DNA of 46,386 bases, taken from NCBI GenBank assembly GCA_033557835.1, contig JAWQRO010000252.1, positions 1-46,386 on the forward strand, in the 5' to 3' direction. Numbering within the stretch: position 1 is the stretch's first letter; each line of letters begins with the position of its first letter. Shown here piece by piece: positions 1-12,000 of the stretch. The DNA comes from Helochares maculicollis (taxonomy: Eukaryota; Arthropoda; Insecta; Coleoptera; Hydrophilidae). The position numbers and the translations under genes were made by a program. The notes under the pieces were generated by a model. It saw only the letters and a program-made list of their open reading frames with translations, made no database searches and had not been told where the DNA came from.

Positions 1-219
1 ATATAATTATTGTAATTTTATAGCGTATTTTATTTAATTGATGTTAATATTATGAAATAAACGCTATTTGGTAGCTATAGATGTTTATTTAGCGTTTAGT
101 CTTAACAGTTTCACTTCATTTTAATAAGAAGCATCGTCAGAAGTGACGTTTTTAATTATTTTATGTTGATTGTTTGTAAACAAACATTTTATTTATTGGT
201 AACCAATTAGTTGTTTTGA

Positions 220-460
220 TTACTTTAGTATTACTTCACCTATTAATAATGTATCTAGGAATGCACTTTTTTTGTTGGTGTCTATTTCCATGGTGAAGGA
301 TAATTTAGGATGAAAGTTGTTGAAAGTGTTAAGCAATTCCTCATTTTTGTTAGGGTAGTATGTAAGTATGAGTGTGGTGTTAGCTACGTATGTGAAATAG
401 AAAGAAGGTTTGGAAGGAAGTTTATTTAAATATTCTTCTTTTAGATATTCCATTGTTAAA
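220..460 (-). mobile_element. Penelope-like reverse transcriptase fragment
   Basis: A 77-residue minus-strand open stretch carries the pattern FYFTYVANTTLIL, then 'LLNTFNNFHPKLSFTME' and 'SAFLDTLL'. This is the layout of the Penelope-like reverse transcriptase palm (YVDD, then H-x-x-L-x-FT-x-E, then FLD). The catalytic YVDD aspartates are replaced (YVAN), so it cannot be active. It follows the endonuclease remnant on the same strand and is probably the 5'-truncated start of a second tandem copy. Confidence 0.65.
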
Positions 461-531
461 TTGGTTATTGTAGCTGATAAATATTTGAAAGAGAGGTATC
501 CTGATATGTAATAAGTATTTTTTTTTCGTTC

Positions 532-836
532 TTATTCTTCATATTTTTCTAATAGATTGCTGTATTCTTTCGGAAATTCAGCAGTGTCTTTTATTATTGT
601 TGCATGCATTTTTGGTGATTTTAATATAGTCATTCCAGAAGGAAGCGGCTGTATTTATTTCTTTCTGTTTCTATTATTTTTGTATTTTCAAAGTCAAATG
701 TGTGTTGGTTTGATTTGATATGAATTGCCAAAGCAGTGCAATTAGGTTTTAAGTTGATGTCGGATTTATGTTGAGTGATCAGATTTTTTAAATTTTGTGA
801 TTTTCCGAAGAAAATATAAGCATAGTGATATTGCAT
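532..836 (-). mobile_element. Penelope-like element, GIY-YIG endonuclease C-terminus
   Basis: Minus-strand reading gives a 68-residue stretch with the features of the Penelope GIY-YIG nuclease: a Tyr-x-Gly-like start (YIFFGKSQNLKN), an 'ALAIH' segment, 'HTFDFENTKIIETE', then 'RFLLE'. The frame stops there, but a shift of one base at about 633 continues with MTILKSPK and runs to a stop near 532, so the C-terminal half of the domain survives as one simple frameshift. The position of the nuclease before rather than after reverse transcriptase sequence (at 220-460) suggests two element copies head to tail. The element is inactive. Confidence 0.7.
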
Positions 837-984
837 TTTTTTATTAGTTTGGTTTTTGTTTCTTGGCTGATTGATAGTTTTTTCTCCCAGTCTATGATGA
901 GGCCGCTGCGGTGTTTTTTGACCTTGGTAGTAGGATTTTTGTCATAGATTTGCATGTTTTTTTTTTGTCTTTTTACTGTGCTAT

Positions 985-1200
985 GGCTTTTTGTCCTTTG
1001 TCTGCATTAATTGCAATTATGTCAAGATGGTTCTTCATAAATTTTTGTGTTTTGGTATATATTCCAGGATAAAATTTTTTTTTGTTCTTTTCTTTTCTTG
1101 TGCCTTTTGTGTTTGCTATATGTGTACTAGTTCCTTGACTGACTGACCTTTCGGAAATCCTGCTTGATAGTCTTCAATTCCTTTGTCATATTTATCTAAT
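985..1200 (-). mobile_element. Penelope-like element, N-terminal coding remnant
   Basis: Read on the minus strand, this stretch contains a broken peptide with the pattern FMKNHLDIIAINADKGQKA, like the conserved 'DKG' segment that precedes the reverse transcriptase core in Penelope-like elements. It is interrupted by stops within a few codons on either side. It lies upstream (in minus-strand sense) of the endonuclease remnant, with the reverse transcriptase core missing between them. It is a relic, identified by motif resemblance only. Confidence 0.5.
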
Positions 1201-1249
1201 CTTTTAATTCCTTTAATTATCATTTATAATACCTAAATGATTGAATTTG

Positions 1250-2025
1250 TTGTTTTTGAAATCATTGAATAATTACTTGATTTTTAGGTACTTTATAAAC
1301 TCTTCGGTCTTGAAATATACAAGTCTTGTTTAGTTATTAATAAAATGAATTATTTAATCTCTTCTGAGCAAATCAAATCCACTTTATTCAGACATTGCCT
1401 CTTCGAAAATAATCTGCAACATTTTTTTAAATTATCTTTAAAACTCCATAAAAATGAGTAATGATTTGTGCCTTTCTGAACCCACTCACTGCGCATGAAA
1501 TTTCTCATGCAAAAATGGTTGGCACCAATTTTTAATCACAGCACGATTTTCCTTCATAATTCATATTATCCTCCTGATAAACCTTCACAGTCTCGACACA
1601 TTTCAGTTGAAACAATTGCCATTATTAGAAATAGAAACCTGGTGGAAATATTTGATTCAATCTTGCATTAAGATGCAATACACTGGGGAATTATAGAAGA
1701 TTAAAACTTAAGTATATACTTTATTTTAAAAAAAATAGATTTGAACTTAAATGTACAGACTGGTAGCAAATAAAAGCTTCACCGCAGCTAAATATGGCCT
1801 ACTATTTACATAGTACGTTACAAATGGAAAACAAAAAATGTATGCTACGCCCTCTAAGTGGATAAATTTTTGACAAAAAATAAATGTCACATATTCCAAA
1901 AAAAACTAAACAGAAATTTTTTTGAGAAATTAGAAAAGAAATGATTACTTAAAAAACCGTTGAGATAACACCTAACCTACCATGAGGATTCCTTTGGTAT
2001 CACAGTACAACTATAGTTGCATAAT
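1250..2025. other. 3' flank of the zinc-finger gene, no gene seen
   Basis: AT-rich sequence without a supported coding region. It probably holds the 3' UTR of the zinc-finger gene read on the minus strand; a minus-strand AATAAA (plus TTTATT at 1720-1725) about 300 bases past the stop is a candidate poly(A) signal. Confidence 0.4.
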
Positions 2026-2673
2026 TCATAAGGACGTTTTAAAGTAACTGCAACTGTTTCGCATATGATGACGCATGGCGTGTTTTGTTGTGAAAGTCCG
2101 ACTGCAGCGATCACAGGCAAACTGCTTAGCCCCCGCATGCTTTGACAAGTGGAATTCAAGCGATTGTTTTGTTGATAATGTGTTATTACATATGTAACAA
2201 ACGTGCGGTTTGTCTTTACTGTGGGTTGTTAGATGGTATTTCCAGGCCTCCTTCGATACAAAGCTCCTGCCACATATATTGCAAACCCACGGACGGTGAT
2301 CATTGTGCTTCCTCACATGGTTGATAAGTGATTGCTTCGAAGACAGTTTCCGGCTGCAAATGTGGCAGATGTTGGCATTTTTTACATCGTGCGAAGAAGA
2401 GTGGTTCTTGAGGGCATCTTTGGACGAATAGGTTTTAAAACAAATGAGGCAGGTGTAGGTATTGGGGTCCAAGTGGCTGCTTATGTGAGATTCCAAGGTG
2501 GCATTGCAGGTGTAACGCTTGCTGCAGTACGGACATACAAAATCTTTGTGTTTCCTATCTTTGTAGTCATTGGCTTCGCTGTTCATGTGAGTGTTAAGTT
2601 CTCCTATAGAAGGCTTCTCTTCTAGGGGGTAGTCTGAGACCGGCAGCAGTTTCAGTGCGTTAAACAAATCCAT
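2026..2673 (-). CDS. C2H2 zinc-finger protein, six fingers
   Basis: Encodes 215 residues starting at MDLFNALK. After a short acidic N-terminus come six consecutive fingers: five classical C-x2-C-x12-H-x3-H fingers beginning near VCPYCSKRY, YTCLICFKTY, ICHICSRKL, WVCNICGRSF and HVCYICNNTL, and a last one (FACDRCSRTF) that ends H-x4-C, a C2HC variant. Linkers are longer than the TGEKP type. Such arrays usually bind DNA in the nucleus; the target and orthologue are not recognised. The Met at 2673 was chosen because an acceptor (CAAAG) lies just upstream and a donor (GTAAGT) is at 2747, giving a 71-bp 5' UTR intron (2677-2747). An earlier in-frame Met lies inside that intron. The gene is divergent from Merlin. 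Confidence 0.88.
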   Translation of the reverse strand: MDLFNALKLLPVSDYPLEEKPSIGELNTHMNSEANDYKDRKHKDFVCPYCSKRYTCNATLESHISSHLDPNTYTCLICFKTYSSKDALKNHSSSHDVKNANICHICSRKLSSKQSLINHVRKHNDHRPWVCNICGRSFVSKEAWKYHLTTHSKDKPHVCYICNNTLSTKQSLEFHLSKHAGAKQFACDRCSRTFTTKHAMRHHMRNSCSYFKTSL

Positions 2674-2676
2674 TTC

Positions 2677-2747
2677 CTTTGAAAATAAAAATAAATAAAA
2701 GAACATAGCCTCACTTTTGCTCCTGTTATTTAATTAAGCCTACTTAC
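2677..2747 (-). other. 5' UTR intron of the zinc-finger gene
   Basis: On the minus strand the sequence reads CCCT|GTAAGT at the donor (2747) and TTTTATTTTCAAAG at the acceptor (2677), 71 bases apart, with a T-rich tract before the acceptor. Removing it joins a short non-coding first exon to the exon with the start codon. Confidence 0.6.
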
Positions 2748-2750
2748 AGG

Positions 2751-3077
2751 GATTTGAAGGCGCAAGACGCGCGGAATCTGCTAAAAATGATTTATGCAAG
2801 TGCTATTGTATGTTAAAACGGTCTTTTTTTGTGTGTAATTAGGAAAAAAGTATATGCAACATAACCTCAATCTTCCGGGAGGTTTTGCTTAGTGATATTT
2901 TTGTCCCTAGGGACTTTCCAGCTGCGTTTCGCACCAAGGGTTTGGTGATTTTCGGATTGCCACAACGCATTTCGACATTGAGTAGGTTATGTGATTTTGG
3001 GTTCAGTGTTTTGATTGTGTTTAGATTTTGATCGAAAAAATGAGTAATTCGTCAGGATTTCGTTGATATTTGGTAGG
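2751..3077. promoter_or_regulatory. shared divergent promoter, zinc-finger gene / Merlin
   Basis: About 330 bases separate the first exon of the minus-strand zinc-finger gene from the Merlin start, so one intergenic region must serve both. It is locally richer in GC and CpG (for example GCGCAAGACGCGCGG near 2760) than the flanks. A TCAGT at 3003-3007 on the plus strand matches the arthropod initiator and would give a Merlin 5' UTR of about 70 bases. Core element calls are inferences. Confidence 0.45.
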
Positions 3078-3089
3078 ATGAGACAGAGG

Positions 3090-6000
3090 ATGCCGCCGTT
3101 CAGGAAGAAAAAGTCCGGAAAGAGTTTCCCTGTTAAAGTGTGCACTCTAGATGCTGAATTGGAATTCAATCTTCAAGTAAGTAGAGAAAGTTCTTCGTTA
3201 TTTCTGTATAAATTTATGGGAATTACTGGATAGAGCTCCTGCAATTCACTTCTCTTTGATTTTCAGTGGAGAGCAACTGGCAGGGAACTCTTTGATTTGG
3301 TGTGTCGGACGATAGGCCTGCGAGAGACTTGGTACTTTGGGTTGCAGTATGAGGATTCCAAAGGGTTCATTTCATGGTTGAAGTTAGATAAGAAAGGTAT
3401 GTATGTATATGTGCACATATTTACCCATACTTGAGTTTGTGTACTTTTGGTCAGAGAATCTTCATTAAATTAAAATAAACTTTATTTGTTCACCAATTTG
3501 AAACTAAGTTATGTATCACCCATTTAAGCTATGGGCAGCTTTATACATTAAATGCTAAAAATATTGCCGAATAAAATTCGAGACAGTTGACATAATAAAA
3601 TAATTTGGTTAATCATAACTTAACATTTTTTTCGTCGGTGATTCAAGAAATCTGAGTGGTATCTGTTATATAATGCATATTTTAATTGTATGTAGAGAGT
3701 TAAAATTTGGTCTAGGGACAAATAGATCCAGACATGTAGGTTAACAATTTATATTTGTTAATTAATACATGCCATGTTTAATTTTGGATTTCTTTTCATC
3801 CACTTTCTTTAAATTATTGATTTATCCTTATTGTTAACGAGAAGGCTATGCTGTTCTTTTTATTTCTGTTTGATTTTTCGTGTAGTAGAGGTATGTTCTA
3901 TCTGGCTAATTCAGAAATTAAGAAACCTGTGGGAAAGAATTAGGATTGAATTAAAAATGTGCTATGCTTTCTATTTTATTATTTTTGTTTTCGTCCTCTT
4001 CAGTACTTAATGGTGGTCATTTGGTAATTCTGGGGTTTTCATCTTAGTGTTCCAATATTTGTTTTTGTTAATTTTTATGTGAAATATTTAGTTGGCTTTA
4101 ATATGCAAGATTTTTTGTTGTTATAGTTGAATAGTGAATTTCCTCTGTGTTCCTCCTTGATGGTGGTTTTGGGGTTGGACAGAAATGTGATTATATTATT
4201 ATTTGTTATGTATGTTGATGTGTTCTCATACTTTACCAACATTTTGATGTGGCTTTTCTCTTGGTGTAAGGAATGATTACAAGGTGCTCAATGTTTAAAA
4301 AACATTTTTTATTCAAAGTATTGGTCCTAAATGTAACTTTGTGTATTATACTAGGTGCGCAAGTTTAAAATGTGGATTTTTTCATGAAAAATACGCAATT
4401 ATTTTAGAACAATAATGGTAAATCATTTTTTATTCAAGAGATTGGCCCTCGCTTTTTACACATTTTATCCATCTCTCGGGCAATTTATGGATATGATTCC
4501 AAAAGAAAGCTTTGACTTTAATTGATATTCAGTCATCCAGCCATTTTTGTACATCCTCAAAGGTCTTGAAGTGTTGCTCAGCCAGTGCGTGTCCCATCGA
4601 TGAGAAGAAGTGATAATCAGAAGTCGCCAGGTCTGGTGAATACGGCGGGTGGGGTAGGAGTTCCCAACCAAGCGAAGAAATCGTTTCTTTGACCACTTTG
4701 TCCGAATGTGCAGGAGCATTGTCGTGCTGCAGAATGACTTTGCCGTGTCTTCAAGCCCACGCTGGGCGTTTTTCGATCAATGCGTGGTTTAAATTGATCA
4801 TTTGTTGTCGGTAGCGGACGGTATTAACTGTTTCGCCGGGTTTGAGAAGCTCTTAGTACACTACTCTCTACACACAAGGCATTGTGTTCCTTCCAAAACG
4901 ATTCGTTTTTATTCTTAATGTTGATGATGACTATTTCTTACATTTGGAATTCTCAAAATATATTCATTTTTTCATCGCCAGTTACAACCCGATGAAAAAA
5001 ACTCTTTCTTTTGTGGCGTAAATGCAGCATTTTGCACACAGTTTTTCGATTTTCCATCTGTTGTTCGTTCAGTTTGTGTGGAACCCATTTCCCAATCTTT
5101 TGAATCTTCCGAATGGCTATCAAGCGATCGGAAATGGCTTGCCGAGTGACATTCAACTGCTCCGCCATCATTTGTTGTGTTTGTGTATCGTCTTCGTCCA
5201 ATAACTTTGTTTGTCGATTTTCACGTTCTTTGTCAATAACATTGAAATTGCCACTTTTGAAACTTTGAAACCAGCGTTCACAAGTCTTGATAGTTGGAGC
5301 AAGATCGCCATAAGTCTACAAGGATTCGATGATTTTCCAATACCTTTTTCTTTTGATTGAACAAGAAAATTATGACATGCCGCAAATGCTCTTTACTTGG
5401 CTCAAAATTCGACCCATTTAAAACGAAAAAAATTATGCTACTAATTTGTAAACAACTAAACGAATATGACGTTTTCTAGTAGGCAGTCTTACGAAAAAAA
5501 TGGCACTTGGGGTTCCAAAGGATACATCAATAAATTTCACGCGCCATCTCTTGACAACAAAAAGACATTTTAAACTTGCGCACCTGGTACAAAGCCTATC
5601 ATAGAGGGTGGCTCTTTTCTATTGCAGGTGGTCCTTATGGGGAAAATATGTGTTATTTATTCATAACTAACTAATATCTGGCACAAAAATCTATGAACAG
5701 TTCATCATTGTTGTGGATCGAGGGCTTATTAACTTGTGTTAAGTTGGGAATTATTTCGTTTCCTATATGAACGTCAAGCTTTTCAAATATTATAATTTCA
5801 AGGTGTTTCGCCTAGTTTTTTTTATTAAAAATCAATTCCATCTTTAAAATTATTCTTTCGTAGTTCTATTAAATACTGATCTATGACTGCTTTAACTTCT
5901 TCATCCGGAGAACGTTTGCCATGAAGGAATTCTTTCAAATTATTGAAGAGATGAAGTCACTGCGACCCAAATCTGGTAAATAAGGAGCATGTTCAACCAA

Positions 6001-9000
6001 TGCGTACTTTATTAATTCATTGAATTTCGTCGTGGTTACAACACTTGTATGAACGTGTGCATTTTCCTGTTGTAACAAGAGTTTTTTTTTCTTTCATAAA
6101 CCAGGTCATTATTCATAAATATTTTTTTATTAACAGTCCAATAAATTACAGTAATATTATAAAATAATGGTTTCATCTGTTTTAAAATAATTGACAAATT
6201 CAGAGGTTAACAATCAGCTTCAGTCCATTCGCAAAATCAATTTTATTCTTATTGAAACAGTCTAAATTGCACCAAAATACTTGTTTTAGATTCAGTTTTT
6301 GTTGAATCTTTAGCATGTGCGGCACCAGTTTTCCAAAAACTTTTTTCATGTGCAATTATTCATATAAAATGTGATTTATTCTTTCATCTAAGTTACCTAT
6401 AGTATCAGAAAGGTCACGTGTAATTACACTTGGATTCTCATTTACAATATTATGCATTTACTCAATGATGTCTGTAGTTGATGCAGTCTTTGGACGTCCA
6501 CTGCGTGGAGCATCCTTAGTGCTTGAACAGCCTTATTTAAATTCAGCTATTCAAAATTTTTATAGTTGTATATGACAGGGCATGTATTCCTAATGTTTTT
6601 ACCATATCAGCATGGATTTGCTGCCCAGACAAACCTTTTTTAGACAAATATTTAATCAACATGATTTTCATCTTTTTTCATATAAAAAAAAACTAAGGCT
6701 AAAAACTCTTCACTCAACTTGTAACACTGATTATGTTCTAATTGATTTTAATAGACACCCTTAGTAGTCTATTGCTTATATATTTGATGTCTTCAATATT
6801 TTGCATATACTTTGCATTGTATAGTGTTCCTACTTCTGACTGGCCTGCTTTACGCTGACACTATACAGTAGGATGTAGTCTTCAAATTCTGATGTTCCTT
6901 CGCCTTTTCTTTGTGTTTCTGATAAACCACTAATATTAATTGTGTGCTTTTTTTCTTTTTATGATAATTTCTTGGATTCTACCATTCCAGGATGCTATGT
7001 TTCAACACACCAGCCTGGTAACATTTTGTTTCTTTTACCCTGTTTCATAGCATAGGTTGTCATCTTTTTAGTCTGCACTTTTTCATTGGCTACAACTTCA
7101 GTTCTGTGAACATAAAATTGTTTTTGCCCTAGGCAGACTGATATCCTCATGAAACCCAGGAGAAATTAATCGAATTTGAAATCTAAAGTCAAGGACATTC
7201 CAATAAAGAAGACCTACTACAGTCAAGACAAAGTCTTTAAAGATATGATATAGAGATTTACATTGTAAAGTTTTTATATAATTACACAAATATAATTATT
7301 CGTAAAGAACAAATAAAGCTCTATCTATGTATCATTATAGAAAAAGATTACTATTAATTAATTAATCATTGTAATATTATCGACTATTCTTAAATACTTG
7401 ATTTCTCTTTAGTAGACCTGAAAGTGTTCACAGATTTTATTGCAATTGTCACATTTCAAATGGACCAATCAGAAAATTCTTCACATTTGACATTAATAGG
7501 AATCTTTAAAATTCTCAATTTTGATTGGCCGGGTCAACGCTGATTTCTTAGGCATTAAAATTTATTATAGAGGCTCAAATAGTATGTTTTATTTAGTTAA
7601 AAGTACAGTAAGGGGTGATTTAAAGAACAAGAAATGTAATTGAAATGAAATTATTAATTGCAGTTCAAGAACAAAACATCCAGAAAGACTCTGAAAGCAC
7701 CATGTCCTTCATGTTTCTGGGCAAGTTCTACCCAGAAGAAGTAGCTGAAGAATTAGTCCAAGAAGTAACGCAGCATTTATTCTTCCTGCAAGTCAAGCAG
7801 GCCATCCTCTCCATGGACATTTACTGCCCCCCTGAAGCCTCCGTTCTGCTAGCGAGCTATGCAGTGCAAGCTAAGGTATTTTTCGTTGATTCCACATTGT
7901 ATTCATTTTTAATTGTTATTGGCCACTTAACAAGACAATAACTTTGAAATATACATATTGTCAGTGATTCATTCAACCATCGAATTGCAAATTGATTATA
8001 TTTCAATTGTCTACATAAATTAGTTCGGGGACTTCGACGAGGACACCTATAAACCTGGCATGATAGCCTGCGAAGATTTGCTGCCCCAGAGGGTCATAGA
8101 TCAGTACCAAATGACGTTGCAAATGTGGGAGGAGCGAATTCGCGTTTGGTATGCAGATCACAGGGGGATGAGTAGAGACGAGGCCGAGATGGAGTATCTG
8201 AAGATCGCTCAGGATTTGGACATGTACGGTGTCAACTACTTCCCTATTTTAGTAGGTATTGCGATGAGAAGTCCCAAGCCTCATTTTAAAGCGCCCGCGC
8301 TAGTTTGACTGTTGTGCATTCGTTTTCAGAACAAAAAAGAGACTGATTTGTATTTGGGTGTGACGGCTCTCGGGCTGAACATTTACGAGAAAGAAAATCG
8401 GCTTCAACCGAAAACGACGTTCACCTGGTCAGAAATCAGGCATATCAGCTTCGACGACAAGAAGTTCATCATAAAGCCCGTCGATAAAATCGCACCAAAT
8501 TTCGTATTTTTTAGCCAAAAAGTTCGGATGAACAAATTGGTACGTATCTTCCGTACTTTTGGATTTCAGCTCTAAGTCGGTTTGTTCGTTTTGTTAGATT
8601 TTAGATTTATGCATAGGAAACCATGACTTGTTTATGAGGAGGCGGAAGCCCGACTCCATGGAGCTTCAGCAAATGAAGGCAGCTGCGAAAGAGGAAAAGC
8701 AAAGGCGGCAGGTTCAACGGAACCGGCTTGCGAGAGAGAAGCAGCTGCGAGAAGAAGCCGAAAGGGAAAGAGCAAATCTAGAACAACGATTACTTCAATA
8801 TCAAGAAGAAATTCGCTTGGCGAACGAGGCTCTCAGGCGGTCTGAGGAGAGTGCTGAACTTCTTGCCGAAAAAAGCCGAGTTGCCGAAGAAGAAGCCATG
8901 TTACTAAGTCAAAAAGCGGCCGAAGCCGAGCAGGAAATTGCTCGAATTCGACTCAATGCCATGAGGACAGAGGAGGAAAAAGTGACGTTGGAACGGAAGA

Positions 9001-12000
9001 CCCGAGAGGCCGAAATGCTGACTGCAAGGCTGGTCGAGGAGTCGGAACGAAGAGCAGCTGAGGCAAACAAGTTGAAGGATGAATTGCTCAGAGCGAGGGC
9101 CGCTGAGAAACAAGCCAAAGAAAAGTTGCTGGATTTTCTTAGTAGGAGCACGACGTTTACTGGCTCGACTGTTGCAAGCCCTCTTTCTGTAAGTAACGGT
9201 GTAGTTTTTATGGCTCAGCAAGAATTAATTTATTTGTATTTTCAGTCCTCAACAAGTTTGTATTCAGGGCCTCTAAACACCCCACTGCTGCCAGAGTTGA
9301 CAATAATAGATACAGAATCGACACCGAACTCGGATTTGAACCTAAACATAGCGTCCTATGATCTCATAGGAAATTCCGATGCTGATCAGCTGTCACTGGA
9401 AATAGAGAAGGAGAGGTATGTAATGTTTTTTGTGTGCATAATACAAATTGTAAATAAATCATATATTCTTCTAAACAAACAGCGTTTATCTAAGAAAAAA
9501 GGTGGACTGCATATTAAATAAACAGTATCTCAATACAATTACATATATGTGTTTATATGTGGTTTAGAATAGTTGGCGATGATGAATTTGACTTGCCCGT
9601 TAGAGATGGAAGCGCACAATCCTTTTAATTTGGTAATTACTTTAAAATCAATGGTAGAAATTAATCCCAAAGCTAGTACCAAGGAAGTAGAAAAACATTT
9701 TTCAGGCTACTTGTCGGCAAATCAAAGACACCTTTAAAAGTCAAGAAGGCAGGGTATTTGTATTCTAAATCAATTGTTTGAAATTAGTGTCTGACTGAAA
9801 TTAGTTTTTATGGCTGAACCTGAAACCCAAACTTCCACATAAGATCATATTTTCATGGGGAAAAATAATATATCATTCATCTTTTATTTCCAAATCATAT
9901 GGTAGGTTGGCAGGAAAAGGAATCCATTGTTTTAATTTTTATTGTAAGTCTCTATTTAATATGGGTTGGGTTATCTGGTTTATTTCAAATATGCTACCGT
10001 TTTGTCTTATAATTTTTTGCCATGTTCAACCATGTCAAATACACTCAAAATAAAAGAAAAATAATTAATTTTTTTTATCCCAATCTACTTGTATTACAAA
10101 ACAATCTGGAGTGTCTTTACAATCCCACATAAATAAATATATAGTATAAAAGGGCTGCAAAATCAAACCTTCAGAATGATGAAATTGAACTGAGATTTTT
10201 TACATTTATTTAAGAATCATGAACAGCTGAGAACACAATATCAAAATTCCTATACTCAGGATGAAATAAATAAGCATAATTTTAAATAGTACACTTTTGC
10301 CTGGTCCTGGTTGGCAAAGGTTGTCCGGGTTAGAAAGTTATCAAAGTGCATGAAAAAATAGTAGTCGGTTAGCGACAAGTCTGGGGAGTATGGTGGGTGA
10401 CCACCACATAGCAACCATGGCCTTTTTTTGGTCAGTTTTCGCCTTTGGGAAGTGCCTGGTTGGCTCATCGGTGTTCAACCAGTGTCCTGAACGTCTCCTG
10501 TTATCATAGAAAATCCACTGTTCATCACACATGCAGATCCGATCTAAGAAAGGATCATTTTGGTTGCGCAAAGGCAATGAAGAACAGGCCTCGAAACATG
10601 TCAATATCTGTTAATTGTTTAAATTAAGGGGCACCCATTTTTCAAGCTTTTTCCAATATATTTCAAACCATTAAAAACCACATAGGAGCTAACGCACAGT
10701 TTTCCTGCTACCCCACGCACTATTTGTGATGGGTCAGTCTCCACCAAGGTCTTTAAATCCTTGTACTGGATTATTCTAGGTCAACCACTTCGGAGCTAAT
10801 CTTTCAGGCTATTTCGCAAACTAACATCGAACAGTGCGTTCATTAACACTATCATTGCTAAATGCCAGGTAAATTTTTCAGATAATTTTGCAGCGCTTGA
10901 ATTAGTAGAGAAATATAGGCTGAAAATCACTTAATGAGAATATATACTAATAAGCTGAAATGAAGCACAATATTAAAATTTGGAAAACTTTAACAGCATA
11001 AATGTATAGGGTACAAAATACTCCATCGATCAGTATATCAGATGTGCAAGTTTAAAATGTCATTTTGTTGTCAAAAGATGGCACATGAAATCTATTGAAG
11101 TAACCTTTGGAACCCAAAGCGCTATTTTTTCAGTAAGACTGCAAACATATTCGTTTAATTGTTTACGAGTTAGTAGCGTACTTCTTATTTGTGCTACAAA
11201 TTGTTTTCTTGTTCAATCAAACGAAAAAGACATCAAAAAGTCATCGAATTCTTGTCCAAACTTATGACGGTCTTACTCCAACAGTCAAAACTTGTGAACG
11301 CTGGCTTTAGCGTTTTAAAAGTAAAGATTTCAATATTTTTGACAAAGAACGTGAAAATTGACTAAAAAAAGTTTGAAGACGATGAATTAAAAGCATTATT
11401 GAACGAAGACGATACACAAACACTACAAATGATGACAAAGCAGTTGAATGTCACTCGGCAAGCCATTTCCGATTGCCTGAGAGCCATGGGGAAGATTCAA
11501 AAGGTTAGAAAATGGGCTCTGCACAAACTGGACAAATGGTAGATGGAAAGACGAAAAACTGTGTGTGAAATGCTGTATTTACGACACAAAAGAAACAGTT
11601 TTTTGCGTCAGGTTGTAACTGGCAATGAAAAATGGATATATTTAGAGAATCTTAAACGTAAGAAATCATGGGTAACGCCAGGACAACCATCAACTTCGAT
11701 TACAAAACCGGATTGTTTTGGAAGGAAGACGATGTTGTGTTTTTGGTAGAATCAGAACTACTATGAGCTTCTCTAACCCGGCGAAACAGTAAATACCGTC
11801 CGTTATCGACCACGCATTGATCGAAAAACGCCCAGAATGGGCCCAAAGACACGGCAAAGTCATTCTGCAGCATGATAACGCTTTTCCACATTCAGCCAAA
11901 GTGGTTAAAGAAAAGATTTCTTTGTTTGGTTAGGAACTTCCACCCGCCGTATTCACCAGAATTTCTGATTATCACCTCTTCTCATCTATGGGACACGCAC

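Noticed and set aside
2674..2706. An earlier Met for the zinc-finger protein (MFFYLFLFSKE)
   Set aside because: It lies inside a 71-base intron with clear donor and acceptor, and the T-rich tract creates the apparent hydrophobic start.
4465..4719. A separate small gene (WRLLIITSSHRWDTHW...)
   Set aside because: It is the wrong-frame reading of the mariner SPDLAPSDYHLFSSMGHAL region, and recurs likewise in mariner C.
8904..9221. Long minus-strand open stretches opposite Merlin exon 6
   Set aside because: Shadows of the charged coiled-coil coding sequence, Ser/Leu-rich with no motif.
9416..9521. Continuation of Merlin exon 7 as a longer C-terminus (YVMFFVCIIQIV...)
   Set aside because: A good donor (GAGAG|GTATGT) lies at 9415 and the next exon restores the conserved Merlin end; the hydrophobic extension is intron sequence.
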